Assembly (NCBI GenBank): GCA_013695355.1
Contig: JACDAQ010000007.1
Location: 39,529-103,528, forward strand
Reading direction: 5' to 3'
Length of the DNA stretch: 64,000 bases
Source of the DNA: Candidatus Protochlamydia sp.
GTDB taxonomy: Bacteria > Chlamydiota > Chlamydiia > Chlamydiales > Parachlamydiaceae
Part shown: piece by piece, positions 7,805 through 16,540 of the stretch
How the letters are laid out: every line of letters starts with the position of its first letter
How positions within the stretch are numbered: position 1 is the first letter of the stretch
Made by a program: the position numbers and the translations under genes
Notes under the pieces: model-generated
What the model was told of the DNA's origin: nothing
What the model saw: the letters and a program-made list of their open reading frames with translations, nothing else
Databases searched by the model: none

Positions 7805-8389
7805 TTATTTGGGATTTTTTTTTTCCTTGGGTTTAAGGATGCGCTTGGAAAGGACAGAACGGTTTTGATCCGTGACAGGAATGGTTGAAGCATAGTCATC
7901 ATTTTTTTTGATCAAAAGCCATTGCTTGTCCTGGTCTTTCATTCTGATCAGGGCAAATTCACCATTCAACTTATGTCCATGTAAAATGATACTTAAATGC
8001 CCCTTTTCCATACCTTGCCGCAGCGCTTTTTCGCTTTCTTTCAAAGAAGATGCATTTACAGCTTCATACGTTCCTTCATCCCATACAATGACTTCACCTG
8101 CACCATAATTCCCCTCGGGAATGATACCTTCGAATTTTCGGTAATCAAAAGGATGGTCTTCCACATGCATCGCAAGACGTTTATCTTCAGGGTTAAGCGA
8201 AGGTCCTTTCGGGACAGCCCAGCTTAATAATACTCCATCTAGCTCAAGCCTGAAATCATAGTGGAGATGTGAAGCCTGGTGCATCTGCACAACAAAGTGC
8301 AAGGCCTTTTCCTTACTTTTTTTGAGGCTGCCCTTTGGTTCGGCAGTTGCATTAAAATTTCTTTTTTTATCATATTCTTTAAGAGTCAT
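7805..8389 (-). CDS. ligD: LigD 3'-phosphoesterase domain, upstream half of a split LigD
   Basis: This 194-residue protein is the phosphoesterase domain of LigD, which trims 3' ends at breaks. It shows HFVVQMHQASHLHYDFRLEL, LSWAVPKGPSLNP, and HVEDHPFDYRKFEGIIPEG with YGAGEVIVWDEG, covering the His/Asp metal site and the domain signature. The coding frame ends 19 bases after an A10 tract. One extra A would read through a ~25-residue Lys/Pro-rich linker into the polymerase domain. It starts 11 bases after the ku stop, so ku and ligD form an operon. Confidence 0.88.
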   Translation of the reverse strand: MTLKEYDKKRNFNATAEPKGSLKKSKEKALHFVVQMHQASHLHYDFRLELDGVLLSWAVPKGPSLNPEDKRLAMHVEDHPFDYRKFEGIIPEGNYGAGEVIVWDEGTYEAVNASSLKESEKALRQGMEKGHLSIILHGHKLNGEFALIRMKDQDKQWLLIKKNDDYASTIPVTDQNRSVLSKRILKPKEKKNPK

Positions 8390-8400
8390 AGGCCTCCCAT

Positions 8401-9183
8401 TTATGCCGATTTACGGTGATGTGATTCAAGGCTTTCCTTCAAAAGGGCCATGATATCCTTGCTCTCGGTAATCTTAACAGTCTTTCCCTTTGCCTTTGAA
8501 GGTTTTTTTCCTTTCAATTTGTCAGAGATAATGCCTTTCAGATCTTCGACGTAGGTGTCATGGTATTTTTCCGGCTCAAAATGGGCCGTTAGCTGGTCGA
8601 TTAATTTCAATGCAATTGTAACTTCTTTAGCTGAAGCTGTCCCCTTTTCAGGAAGATGAAGGGTATCGGGCTTTCTTAGCTCCTCCTGATAGCGGAGTTG
8701 ATATAATAGGATGGCCTGCTCAAATGGTTTAATGACGGCAAGATGTTCCCGATTATGCAAAACAAATTTGGCCAGCCCTACTTTTTTTGATTTCTTCAAA
8801 GCTTCGCGTAAAAGGACATAGGCCTTGTCAGCTCCCTTATCGGGCTCCAGGAAATAAGGCTTTACATAGTAAAGAGGATCGATCTCGCTTTCCTCTATGA
8901 AGTCCTGGATATCGATGGTCTTGGTTTTCTTGATGCTGGCCTGTTTGAAATCCTCGTCAAGCAGGATAACGTAATCTCCCTTCTGGTATTCATAACCTTT
9001 GACAATATCTTTATAGGGGACTTCCTTGCCATCGGCTTTGCAAATTCTTGCGAAACGGATGGGAGAAAGATCTTTTTTGTGAAGCATATCAAAATTCAAG
9101 GCTCTTTGTTCCGTAGCGCTGTAAACCCGCACAGGGATATTGATCAGCCCGAAGCTTAAAGAACCAGTCCATATTGCCCGCAT
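8401..9183 (-). CDS. ku: Ku protein (non-homologous end joining)
   Basis: Bacterial Ku is a homodimeric ring that binds double-strand break ends and recruits LigD. The 260-residue protein begins MRAIWTGSLSFGLINIPVRV, a classic Ku start, and has AYVLLREALKKSKKVGLAKFV in the core, with a basic C-terminal tail. The ATG at 9183 has AGAGGAGG upstream; the longer frame with ten extra residues lacks such a site. It is the first gene of the ku-ligD operon. Confidence 0.95.
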   Translation of the reverse strand: MRAIWTGSLSFGLINIPVRVYSATEQRALNFDMLHKKDLSPIRFARICKADGKEVPYKDIVKGYEYQKGDYVILLDEDFKQASIKKTKTIDIQDFIEESEIDPLYYVKPYFLEPDKGADKAYVLLREALKKSKKVGLAKFVLHNREHLAVIKPFEQAILLYQLRYQEELRKPDTLHLPEKGTASAKEVTIALKLIDQLTAHFEPEKYHDTYVEDLKGIISDKLKGKKPSKAKGKTVKITESKDIMALLKESLESHHRKSA

Positions 9184-9313
9184 AGAACCTCCTCTTTTTC
9201 TTTTAGATAACAAAGATCATGAGAAAGGTCAATCCCTACCATCACTATTCTGATGGGGAATTTATTTTTATAATTTGGCAAAAGAGTTACATTTGTATAA
9301 ATAAATTATTATC

Positions 9314-9412
9314 AAAGAGCACACAGAGAAGATTTCATGCGATAATACCATCTAAAGTTATTTATACAGATTAAATATCCCTCTCTGTGAACTCTGTGGG
9401 CTCTGTGGTTTT
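9314..9412. repeat. Dispersed ACAGAG/CTCTGTG inverted repeat, copy 1
   Basis: The left arm contains AAAGAGCACACAGAGAA and the right arm tandem CTCTGTG units (CTCTCTGTGAACTCTGTGGG, then CTCTGTGG). The copies at 16349-16453 and 21857-21930 share the CTCTGTG units and the inverted layout. This copy occupies much of the spacer between ku and the FAD oxidoreductase gene. Confidence 0.6.
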
Positions 9413-9486
9413 AAAAATTTAAATTCAAACCGGGATAAATTAATAAATATTTTAGTTAAGAGTATTTATTTTATTAATTAATTTGA

Positions 9487-10548
9487 TTAACGGGTAAGGT
9501 TGAAAAAAAATGTGCCCAGCTTAGGGAAGAAATATTGAAGGTTTATAAAGGCGTTACCATAGCATGGATGGAGCATTATTTCGTTTAGTAGTTTCCCTAC
9601 AAAAATTTTTCTACGATGCTGATTTTTCCAATAATTACGAAAACCTTGGTAATCTCCCTTAAGAGCATAATGCGCTGCTAATGTTCCTCCGGTTAAAGCC
9701 ATACTAAGCCCGTTTCCACAAGCTGGTGGAATGGTTCCCGCTGCATCTCCGATGAAATAAGCATTCGGCCAAAGCGGCGTTTTTTTTATTCCAAATTCAG
9801 GTACCCAGGCTTGCATCCACTCCGGGAAAAGATTTTCAGCATTAAATAAATGGTTCCCTAAATGGGAATTGCTTCGGCTTAATGCCTGCATAAAAGCCTC
9901 TACAGTTGGATAAGATTGAACCAATTCTTTTTTAGCTAAACAGGCAAGGTTGCATTTCCCATTTTCGATGGGGGACAGCCCAAGATAGGCTCCAGGAAAA
10001 GAAAACATTTCCAAAGCATTGTCAAGATTGATGCCAGAAAAATGGGACTTGATACCTATATAACGGGAAGAGGGGGCTGTGAGATTGAACTGAGGAAGAC
10101 GTCCAATGGCAGCGATCAAATGCTCGGCCCGTAAATGTTCTCCCGTGGAAAGAATAATTTCATGAAAGTTTGAGTTATTTCCAGCCGGTATTAAATGATT
10201 CACTTTGGCAGAGGTTAAAATCGCAGCTCCTTTGCTTCGTGCATAATTGGCTAGGGCCGGGTCTAGTTCATAATGGGACAAACTCCCCGCCGGCGTTTGA
10301 AAGTTCATAGTCAGCTTTTTTGTAGGCGTGTGCAAATGGGTACGGTAAATAGGGACGGGGTGGATATCCCATTTTTCAAGGAGACGAAGGCTATGAGGAG
10401 AAAGAAATTCCCCGCATACTTTATGGCAAGGATACTCCCCTCCTTCAAGCACGATCGGCTCGGCCCCTTTTTCAGCCAGGCCAATGGCAGCAGCCAATCC
10501 GGCTAGCCCTCCCCCTAATATAACAAATTTATAGTGTTTAATAGACAT
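9487..10548 (-). CDS. FAD-dependent oxidoreductase (geranylgeranyl-reductase/halogenase-like), polyketide cluster
   Basis: This 353-residue flavoprotein starts with a Rossmann FAD motif (VILGGGLAGLAAAIGLAEKG), has PCHKVCGEFLSP, typical of the geranylgeranyl-reductase-like group, and a second FAD motif FIGDAAGTIPPACGNGLSMAL near residue 270. AAGGAAG precedes the ATG. Bacterial type III polyketide synthase loci often pair the synthase with a methyltransferase and such an oxidoreductase, and all three are here, so it probably modifies the polyketide product. The substrate is unknown. Confidence 0.8.
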   Translation of the reverse strand: MSIKHYKFVILGGGLAGLAAAIGLAEKGAEPIVLEGGEYPCHKVCGEFLSPHSLRLLEKWDIHPVPIYRTHLHTPTKKLTMNFQTPAGSLSHYELDPALANYARSKGAAILTSAKVNHLIPAGNNSNFHEIILSTGEHLRAEHLIAAIGRLPQFNLTAPSSRYIGIKSHFSGINLDNALEMFSFPGAYLGLSPIENGKCNLACLAKKELVQSYPTVEAFMQALSRSNSHLGNHLFNAENLFPEWMQAWVPEFGIKKTPLWPNAYFIGDAAGTIPPACGNGLSMALTGGTLAAHYALKGDYQGFRNYWKNQHRRKIFVGKLLNEIMLHPCYGNAFINLQYFFPKLGTFFFNLTR

Positions 10549-10665
10549 ATAACTTCCTTAACGGTTTGGTTAGGTTTAAAATAATAAATTTTTAATTGCT
10601 TAACTTATGATTTATAAACAATAACTATAATTAAAATTTAGTTAAAATTATAATCGGAGGATTAT

Positions 10666-12504
10666 ATGCAAAGTATAACTTTTTCACTCAATAGTTTTAT
10701 TAATAATTCAATTTCTAATTTTGAATTTTCTAATTTAAGTGTTTTTAATAAAAAAGTTTCTTTTTTATTCGAAAGTATAATTTGTTCTAAAAATATCACA
10801 CCAATCTCCAGTTTTAAGTCGGGTGAGTTTCGCCCAGACAACGGAAGGGCAAGGATGGAGCGAGAAATCCCCTTAATCTCAAAGCAAAAATCACAACCTT
10901 ATATCATTAATTCCGCACCCCCCCTTAAAGCTGACAGCACAGAGACTATTCAATCGATTGTCAAGAGGGATGATCTGCAAGAGGTGCGCTTAGATCTTGC
11001 AAAAAAATTAAATGATATCGAGCGTGTGGATAAAATTATATATGATTACGCTGTTTTAAAAGACAAAATCCCCGAACCAGAAAATCAGAAATTATTTGAA
11101 AAATGGATGGGGGGTATCGCCTATTTTCTCGGAAGTCCTTATTATGATCATCAGTTATTTTTTAGGCATCAAGACCAAAATTCTTATTTCTCACACGACC
11201 CTGAGTTTAAGGCGGCCTATAATACTTTTGTCAATTCTATTCAGCAGCATTCCACCCCTTTGCACAAAACTTTTAATACAGCTGAAAAGGTTAAGAACAT
11301 TGCAATTATGTATCCCGGCACTGGAGGGGGAGGACATAAAGCTCCTGCAACAGCCATGGCCAAATCATTGGAAAAGCAAGGGTATAAGGTCAAATTATTG
11401 GACTCTGATGAGTTTGAAAGGCCCTATGATCCCAAAATCGGGGGACTCTGTCGAGGGGAAATTTTTAGTAAGATTTATCAACAGGCTGGGGATATGGAAA
11501 AAGCTTGTCAAATGTGGGAGGAGGGGAATTGCGAGCAAAAAATCGAAGATCGGCGGTATATGAAAGATCTGACTGAGGCTTTAAAAGAATTTGATGCGGA
11601 CCATTTGTTTGTTGTCGCCCATCATCAACCCGAACATACTTCCCTGGCTTATCAACTAGGACTTCCCACTACCTATGTGCATACGGATAATGAGTTTCAC
11701 AATAATCTACAGGAAGTAAGTTTAAATCAGCAGGAGCTTGCACGCCCCCTTGTTTCATTTACTTCGCTATCCGATAACTCTGAATTTTATCATTACTTAT
11801 TAAATCATGAAGGAAAAGGGCATTACAATGAACTTCCACCTGAAGTAAAAAAACAAATGGTAAGATTGAATTTTCCTGTGCGGGAAAGTTTCCAGCCTGT
11901 GACTAAAGCAGAGAAAGGAGAAATCCGTCAAAAATTAGGCATAGCTGAAGATGCCACCGTTGTCAAAATTGCCATGGGAGCTAACGGAATTCCAAAAGAT
12001 ATAAAAGAAATGATTGGCCGCTTAAAAAATGAAGAGCACACTGTTCACAAGCCGCTTCATGTGCTGATAGCATGCGGAGCTAACGAGAGTCTTAAAAAAG
12101 AGCTTGAATATCTTAATGCTCAAACAGTCCCCCCAAGCCCGGTTTCCTTTCAAATCTTAGGGTTTTTAGATGAAAAAGAAATGGCTGAATTTGATAAAGC
12201 AAGCGATGTCTGGGTCACAAAGCCGGGAGGATCTACCTCTGCAGAAGCTAAGCAAATGCGCAAACAAGTACTTTATGTACCAAATCATCATCATTTGTGG
12301 GAACTTACAAATGCCCGTGCTTTGGAAAAAGACAATCTAGCAGAAGAGTTGAAAGCGGAGGAGAGTATGATTTCTCAAATCAATCGAAGAGCTGAAATTG
12401 GTGAACACGTTGAATATCTCGCTAGTCAAAATGAGCCTTGGGCCGGCCAGCTGGCCTCAATTGTTCACCAAACTGCTTTGCCGATTATGGGGATGATGGC
12501 TTAG
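10666..12504 (+). CDS. Glycosyltransferase of the MGDG synthase / MurG-like (GT28) fold
   Basis: This 612-residue protein has ~200 N-terminal residues I do not recognise. At about residue 217 comes YPGTGGGGHKAPATAMAKSL, the glycine-rich acceptor-site loop of monogalactosyldiacylglycerol synthase-like enzymes. Near the C-terminus, SDVWVTKPGGSTSAEAKQM matches the UDP-sugar binding segment of GT28. It probably transfers a sugar to a lipid. It has GGAGG upstream of the ATG and no signal peptide. It lies between the oxidoreductase and methyltransferase genes on the opposite strand, so a role in glycosylating the polyketide lipid is possible but only inferred. Confidence 0.65.
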   Translation: MQSITFSLNSFINNSISNFEFSNLSVFNKKVSFLFESIICSKNITPISSFKSGEFRPDNGRARMEREIPLISKQKSQPYIINSAPPLKADSTETIQSIVKRDDLQEVRLDLAKKLNDIERVDKIIYDYAVLKDKIPEPENQKLFEKWMGGIAYFLGSPYYDHQLFFRHQDQNSYFSHDPEFKAAYNTFVNSIQQHSTPLHKTFNTAEKVKNIAIMYPGTGGGGHKAPATAMAKSLEKQGYKVKLLDSDEFERPYDPKIGGLCRGEIFSKIYQQAGDMEKACQMWEEGNCEQKIEDRRYMKDLTEALKEFDADHLFVVAHHQPEHTSLAYQLGLPTTYVHTDNEFHNNLQEVSLNQQELARPLVSFTSLSDNSEFYHYLLNHEGKGHYNELPPEVKKQMVRLNFPVRESFQPVTKAEKGEIRQKLGIAEDATVVKIAMGANGIPKDIKEMIGRLKNEEHTVHKPLHVLIACGANESLKKELEYLNAQTVPPSPVSFQILGFLDEKEMAEFDKASDVWVTKPGGSTSAEAKQMRKQVLYVPNHHHLWELTNARALEKDNLAEELKAEESMISQINRRAEIGEHVEYLASQNEPWAGQLASIVHQTALPIMGMMA

Positions 12505-12512
12505 CTTACACC

Positions 12513-12531
12513 TAAGTTCACTTGGGTATAA
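12513..12531. repeat. Solo terminus of the palindromic element found at 4947-5112
   Basis: The sequence AGTTCACTTGGGTATAAT is the same as the right end of the 166-bp element. Read on the minus strand, ATACCCAAGTGA gives the last codons and the TGA stop of the methyltransferase gene. Confidence 0.6.
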
Positions 12532-13213
12532 TTTGCACGATCCATCTAAAAGGCCAATGCCAGGTAATTGAATAGCTTTCAGGGGGAATCTCTGCTTTTT
12601 GCAGGAGCGCTTCCCACTCTTTGCGTGTAAATGATTTCCTGATCGAAAGAAGGCCGTCATGCCATATCAAACGATTGGGAAATAAAAAGGGAACCAAAAG
12701 GGCAAATCCTCCTAATGCCAGCAGGTGGCGATGCAGATCATTCAAAATGACCGCCTGCCTGGCTATTTGGACCGATTTCCTTATCATTTCAACCAGGCTT
12801 TCATCGTCCAGATGATGGCAGACGAGGGTGGCCATGACAATATCAAAAGAGGCCGAGGGGTAGTTTAATTCTGCAGTCGGAGAAAGGGCGAATGAGACGT
12901 TGCTTAGCAGGGGGTGGGTTTTTTGAAGGGCATGTTTTGCAAAAGAGATAGCTTCAGGCGAAAGGTCTGTTCCAGTAATCTGGACTGTAGGATAGCGCTT
13001 TCCTAATCGCAATGCAAAGAGTCCTCCTCCGCAACCTACATCCAAAATGGTATCAAATGGTTTTTGAAGTTGTTCTAAGGCCCAAAAAGTAGCCCTATCA
13101 CCGCCCAAATAACGGCCAATTCTATCGAGCTGGTAAAGGCAATCATCATATTCCTTTGAAGTATAATAGGGAGGACCGAGGTCAATCCATTCTGGGTCAT
13201 TCGATCGTTTCAT
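12518..13213 (-). CDS. SAM-dependent class I methyltransferase, polyketide cluster
   Basis: This 231-residue protein shows the SAM-binding motif I (ILDVGCGGGLFALRLGKRYP), then ITGTDLSPEAISFAK and a motif-IV-like FDIVMATLVCHHLDD. Its ATG overlaps the stop of the type III polyketide synthase by four bases, so the two are translationally coupled, as in other bacterial type III PKS-methyltransferase pairs where an alkylpyrone or alkylresorcinol is O-methylated. The stop codon is provided by a repeat-element terminus, so the natural C-terminus may have been longer. Confidence 0.85.
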   Translation of the reverse strand: MKRSNDPEWIDLGPPYYTSKEYDDCLYQLDRIGRYLGGDRATFWALEQLQKPFDTILDVGCGGGLFALRLGKRYPTVQITGTDLSPEAISFAKHALQKTHPLLSNVSFALSPTAELNYPSASFDIVMATLVCHHLDDESLVEMIRKSVQIARQAVILNDLHRHLLALGGFALLVPFLFPNRLIWHDGLLSIRKSFTRKEWEALLQKAEIPPESYSITWHWPFRWIVQIIPK

Positions 13214-14307
13214 GAGGCTTCCTTATTGCGAAGAAGTACCCCTTCGATCGATAGTCCCGGCCCGAAAGCCAATCCTGCGGCCCACTCCCTTTTTTTCTTC
13301 TGCTGCCTGAGCTCTTCCAGAACAAAAAAGAAAGTTGCACTCGACATATTTCCGTAATTGGCAAGGGTCTTCCAGGAGGCTTGCGTATGCTGTGAACTAA
13401 TTTGCAACCTTTTTTCGATCGACTGTAAAATCGACTTTCCGCCAGGGTGGATGGGCCAGTCGCATTCTTCAGCTTTAAGATTTTTAGGTAAAAGAGCATC
13501 GGTAAAGGCCTCTATTGCCCTTCCAAGATAAACTGGAACGGTATGAGACAATCGCATTAAATATCCTTTACTGCTGGCCTCCCAAGACATCTTATCCAAA
13601 GATTTTTCTACACCTAAGGTGTGGCTGTTAAAAATTTCCCATAACGGTTTCTCTGATGGTCCAGGTTCTGCGCCCATGATAACGGCAGAAGCTCCATCGG
13701 AAAAAAGGGAATTGCCGATCATGGTCTCGCTATCTGTCTCCACTTGTAAATGGAGGCTGCAAAGCTCTGTACAGACAACTAAAATGCGATTCTTTGGATT
13801 TTCTTTAGCAAAGGCTTGGGCAACCGATAAGCCCTTAAAGGCTCCAAAGCATCCCATAAAATTTATTCCCAGACGGTTAACTGAAGGATTCAATTTTAAC
13901 GCTTGCATTAGGCCGAACTCCAAACCTGGCGCAACAACACCGGTACAGGAAATTGAAATAACATGTGTAATTGAAGCAGGATTACCATTCCAGTTATTTA
14001 GTGCCTTTAGAGAAGCTTCGTAAGCCAGTTTCGGAGCTTCATTTTTATAAATTTCGTTTCTTTCTGACATTCCTGGAATGGTTTTAGGAAAATCGTGCCC
14101 CCAGAAATTCCAGTTTTCCCTTTTTTCATTAAATTCATTTAAAATCGAATGGCGTTTTGTAATGGCCGAATTTTTATAAAGCTGTCTGATCGCAGCCGTT
14201 TTTCTTTCATCTAAATTTAAAATGGCTGAAAATTTTTCCGCTGTATCCATTTGCGGAAAAATATGAGGGGGGACCGCGGTTCCAAGGCCAAGAATAGCAG
14301 CATGCAT
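13210..14307 (-). CDS. Type III polyketide synthase (chalcone/stilbene synthase family)
   Basis: This 365-residue condensing enzyme extends an acyl-CoA with malonyl units and cyclises the product. The catalytic triad is visible: Cys153 in GINFMGCFGAFKGL, His287 in CDWPIHPGGKSIL, and Asn320 in NYGNMSSAT, matching Cys/His/Asn of plant chalcone synthase. The context (coupled methyltransferase, nearby FAD oxidoreductase) resembles bacterial clusters for long-chain alkylpyrones or alkylresorcinols. The product is inferred. A resting or stage-specific membrane phenolic lipid would fit, but nothing in the sequence shows it. Confidence 0.93.
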   Translation of the reverse strand: MHAAILGLGTAVPPHIFPQMDTAEKFSAILNLDERKTAAIRQLYKNSAITKRHSILNEFNEKRENWNFWGHDFPKTIPGMSERNEIYKNEAPKLAYEASLKALNNWNGNPASITHVISISCTGVVAPGLEFGLMQALKLNPSVNRLGINFMGCFGAFKGLSVAQAFAKENPKNRILVVCTELCSLHLQVETDSETMIGNSLFSDGASAVIMGAEPGPSEKPLWEIFNSHTLGVEKSLDKMSWEASSKGYLMRLSHTVPVYLGRAIEAFTDALLPKNLKAEECDWPIHPGGKSILQSIEKRLQISSQHTQASWKTLANYGNMSSATFFFVLEELRQQKKKREWAAGLAFGPGLSIEGVLLRNKEAS

Positions 14308-14487
14308 AAAAATCCTAAAATAAGTGATTAAAATTTATAATAAAATTTATTAAAAATAAAGAATCTTATGTTATCCGATTTCGGAGAAAAATAAGTTTTT
14401 TCCTATTTAATTTGAAATCTTTCTTGTTGAGCTTATTAGTAATTACCATTATCTTTATTCATTAATCATTTTATTTATTGAGGTTCA

Positions 14488-16335
14488 ATGCCCATATCAA
14501 TCCCTTCTTTTTCTTCAGCTGAACCTTTTTTCCGTGGATTAAGCAATGGAATGCTTTTTAACATGGCAAGAAGTCAAGAAATTACTGTCCTTCAAGGGCG
14601 CAATCATTTCATAGCAGCTTTCGCTCAGATGATGGAGGCAGCAATAGCTTTTGATCAGATGGATTTAGCCTTCAAAGCATACGACCTAACCCACCCCATT
14701 CAGAAATTAGCCTTTTCAAAATTCGGCATGCCGCTGATAAAATTCGGAGTGCCTGCCGGCCTGGCTTTTCTAGCCAGCTCTGAAATTTCGAATATTTATT
14801 TGAGAAAAGTAGTTAATTTGGCGCAAGAGCATGTGGGCTCAATGTGCTTAATTGCAAGCATTGCCTCAAATGTCGCTTTATTCGCTATCGGACAGCAACT
14901 AATGGCAGGAACCACCCTCCTTTACTTAGGAATTGGCTTCTTGGACCGGCAAAATCTTTTGCCTGAAAGAGTTCATCAAATTTTGGATAAGGGTGGACAT
15001 GTCATTGGCAGTATCACAGGTTTGGTATTCGGAGGTACATTTGTCCGGCTTATTTCAATCGTTGATATTGCTATGACAACTTATAAATTCTACCTTTCCT
15101 ATATGCATCCAAACCCTGAACTTATTCCGCAAATGATTCAAGAAGCTCAACCGCTCCCTGTAGTGCCACTAATTGAAACACCCGTTTTGGTTACAAGAGA
15201 TCATTTAAATACTTTAAATGATTTTACTTGGTGCGAGGTAAACCAGGAACATCTAAATCGCAATCTGCTTCCTCCTATCAGAGAAGGAGTGACATTAGAC
15301 AGAGTAATAGAACTGTCTGAAGCAATTGAATGGGAAAATCATCGCGCAGTCATCCATGCAAAACTTGAAGATGATGAAAGGTGGCGCGAAATTTATGCTG
15401 GAACAATGGATGAAATTGCTTATTTTAAGCAGAATTTGCAAAAATTAGTCAATGGGATCAAAAACCGTGAGATTCTTCAGGGTAGGCCTCAAAATTTTCA
15501 AATGGTAGAAGCTTATTTGCTTTATCTTGCGCAAGAATTGGCAAATTTAGATGAGATGACACAGGCCGATTACCTGATCACTTTAGGTATTGAAGGGGGA
15601 GAATATTGCGGACCTGGTGCATTTAGGGTGATAGAGGAACTCTTTTCAAACATGATTTCCCATACTGCAGGGGTGCCTTTTGAGTGGCGCCTGCTGGCTT
15701 GTCTGCAGCAGGAACGGATCGCCATTTTTCAACAGATTTATGATAATTTTTGGAAATCTTCACCTATTTTTCAGCTTTATAAAACTTTTATGAATATGAA
15801 CGATGTCCACAATTATGACACTTTGATTAATTTAACTAAGGCCGGCCCAAGGTTTGGCATTCCACATCAGGGAGCTCTTAATGATGAGGCGGCCTATGTA
15901 CCCCCCTCTAGCGAAATAATGTGCAAACCCTTCAATAAGGCACTGGAAAAGACATTCTGGCAAGGCAGTGAAATGCCAAGAATGCAAGTGGAAAAAAACC
16001 CCAATTTAAACCCTGTTGAATCATGGAAAGTGTGGCGCTGGTATAAGGTGGCAATTGATCAAGTATGGGTAAATGGGTATGAGCAAAACACGATTCTGCA
16101 GCGTTTGAAAACGACGATTGGGACAGCTCAACTCCCTAAGGCAGAGATATATGTATGGTGGCAAAATTGGATTCAAAGACAGCCTGTTCCCGATGCGGAA
16201 AAAGCTCTAATGGAAGAAGAATTAATGATGTTCGCAAGCATTAATGGAGAAAGTCTTGAGACAGAGCAAGGGGAAATCCGGCCGAAATTCCTAATTGCAA
16301 TGCTACAAGAAATGGGTGTTTTAAGAGCCAACTAA
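14488..16335 (+). CDS. Unrecognised 615-residue protein with N-terminal hydrophobic region
   Basis: I do not recognise this protein. Residues ~75-200 contain several hydrophobic stretches (GVPAGLAFLASSEI, SMCLIASIASNVALFAIG, TLLYLGIGFL, SITGLVFGGTFV), after which ~400 residues are soluble and rich in Glu, Gln and Trp, with WEN, WRE and WQGS-type segments. It has no signal peptide and no repeats. The bilobed hydrophobic N-terminal region resembles the organisation of chlamydial membrane or inclusion-associated proteins, but that is only an impression. It is a single gene followed by a dispersed repeat. Confidence 0.6.
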   Translation: MPISIPSFSSAEPFFRGLSNGMLFNMARSQEITVLQGRNHFIAAFAQMMEAAIAFDQMDLAFKAYDLTHPIQKLAFSKFGMPLIKFGVPAGLAFLASSEISNIYLRKVVNLAQEHVGSMCLIASIASNVALFAIGQQLMAGTTLLYLGIGFLDRQNLLPERVHQILDKGGHVIGSITGLVFGGTFVRLISIVDIAMTTYKFYLSYMHPNPELIPQMIQEAQPLPVVPLIETPVLVTRDHLNTLNDFTWCEVNQEHLNRNLLPPIREGVTLDRVIELSEAIEWENHRAVIHAKLEDDERWREIYAGTMDEIAYFKQNLQKLVNGIKNREILQGRPQNFQMVEAYLLYLAQELANLDEMTQADYLITLGIEGGEYCGPGAFRVIEELFSNMISHTAGVPFEWRLLACLQQERIAIFQQIYDNFWKSSPIFQLYKTFMNMNDVHNYDTLINLTKAGPRFGIPHQGALNDEAAYVPPSSEIMCKPFNKALEKTFWQGSEMPRMQVEKNPNLNPVESWKVWRWYKVAIDQVWVNGYEQNTILQRLKTTIGTAQLPKAEIYVWWQNWIQRQPVPDAEKALMEEELMMFASINGESLETEQGEIRPKFLIAMLQEMGVLRAN

Positions 16336-16348
16336 AGACGTATTAATT

Positions 16349-16453
16349 GAACACAAAGGCCCTAAGACACACAGAAAAATCATCAATGACAGAAAAAAAG
16401 GGGCTATTAATTGCACCCTCTTAGTGCCTTTGTGACTCTGTGTCTTTGTGTTT
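16349..16453. repeat. Dispersed CTCTGTG-type inverted repeat, copy 2
   Basis: Left arm GAACACAAAGG then CTAAGACACACAGA, right arm CTCTTAGTGCCTTTGTGACT followed by CTGTGTCTTTGTGTTTG. The arms can pair over most of their length. It is in the 3' spacer between convergent genes. Confidence 0.6.
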
Positions 16454-16540
16454 GATTTCTTATTCTATTCATAAATTTGGTCATAGATACGCCTATCTGA
16501 ATATTGAAGCAGGCTGCAATCCAGCCTGCTTCATTAGCAG

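Noticed and set aside
10273..10506. Small frame antisense to the FAD oxidoreductase gene
   Set aside because: No binding site, no family signal, and fully inside a well-supported gene.
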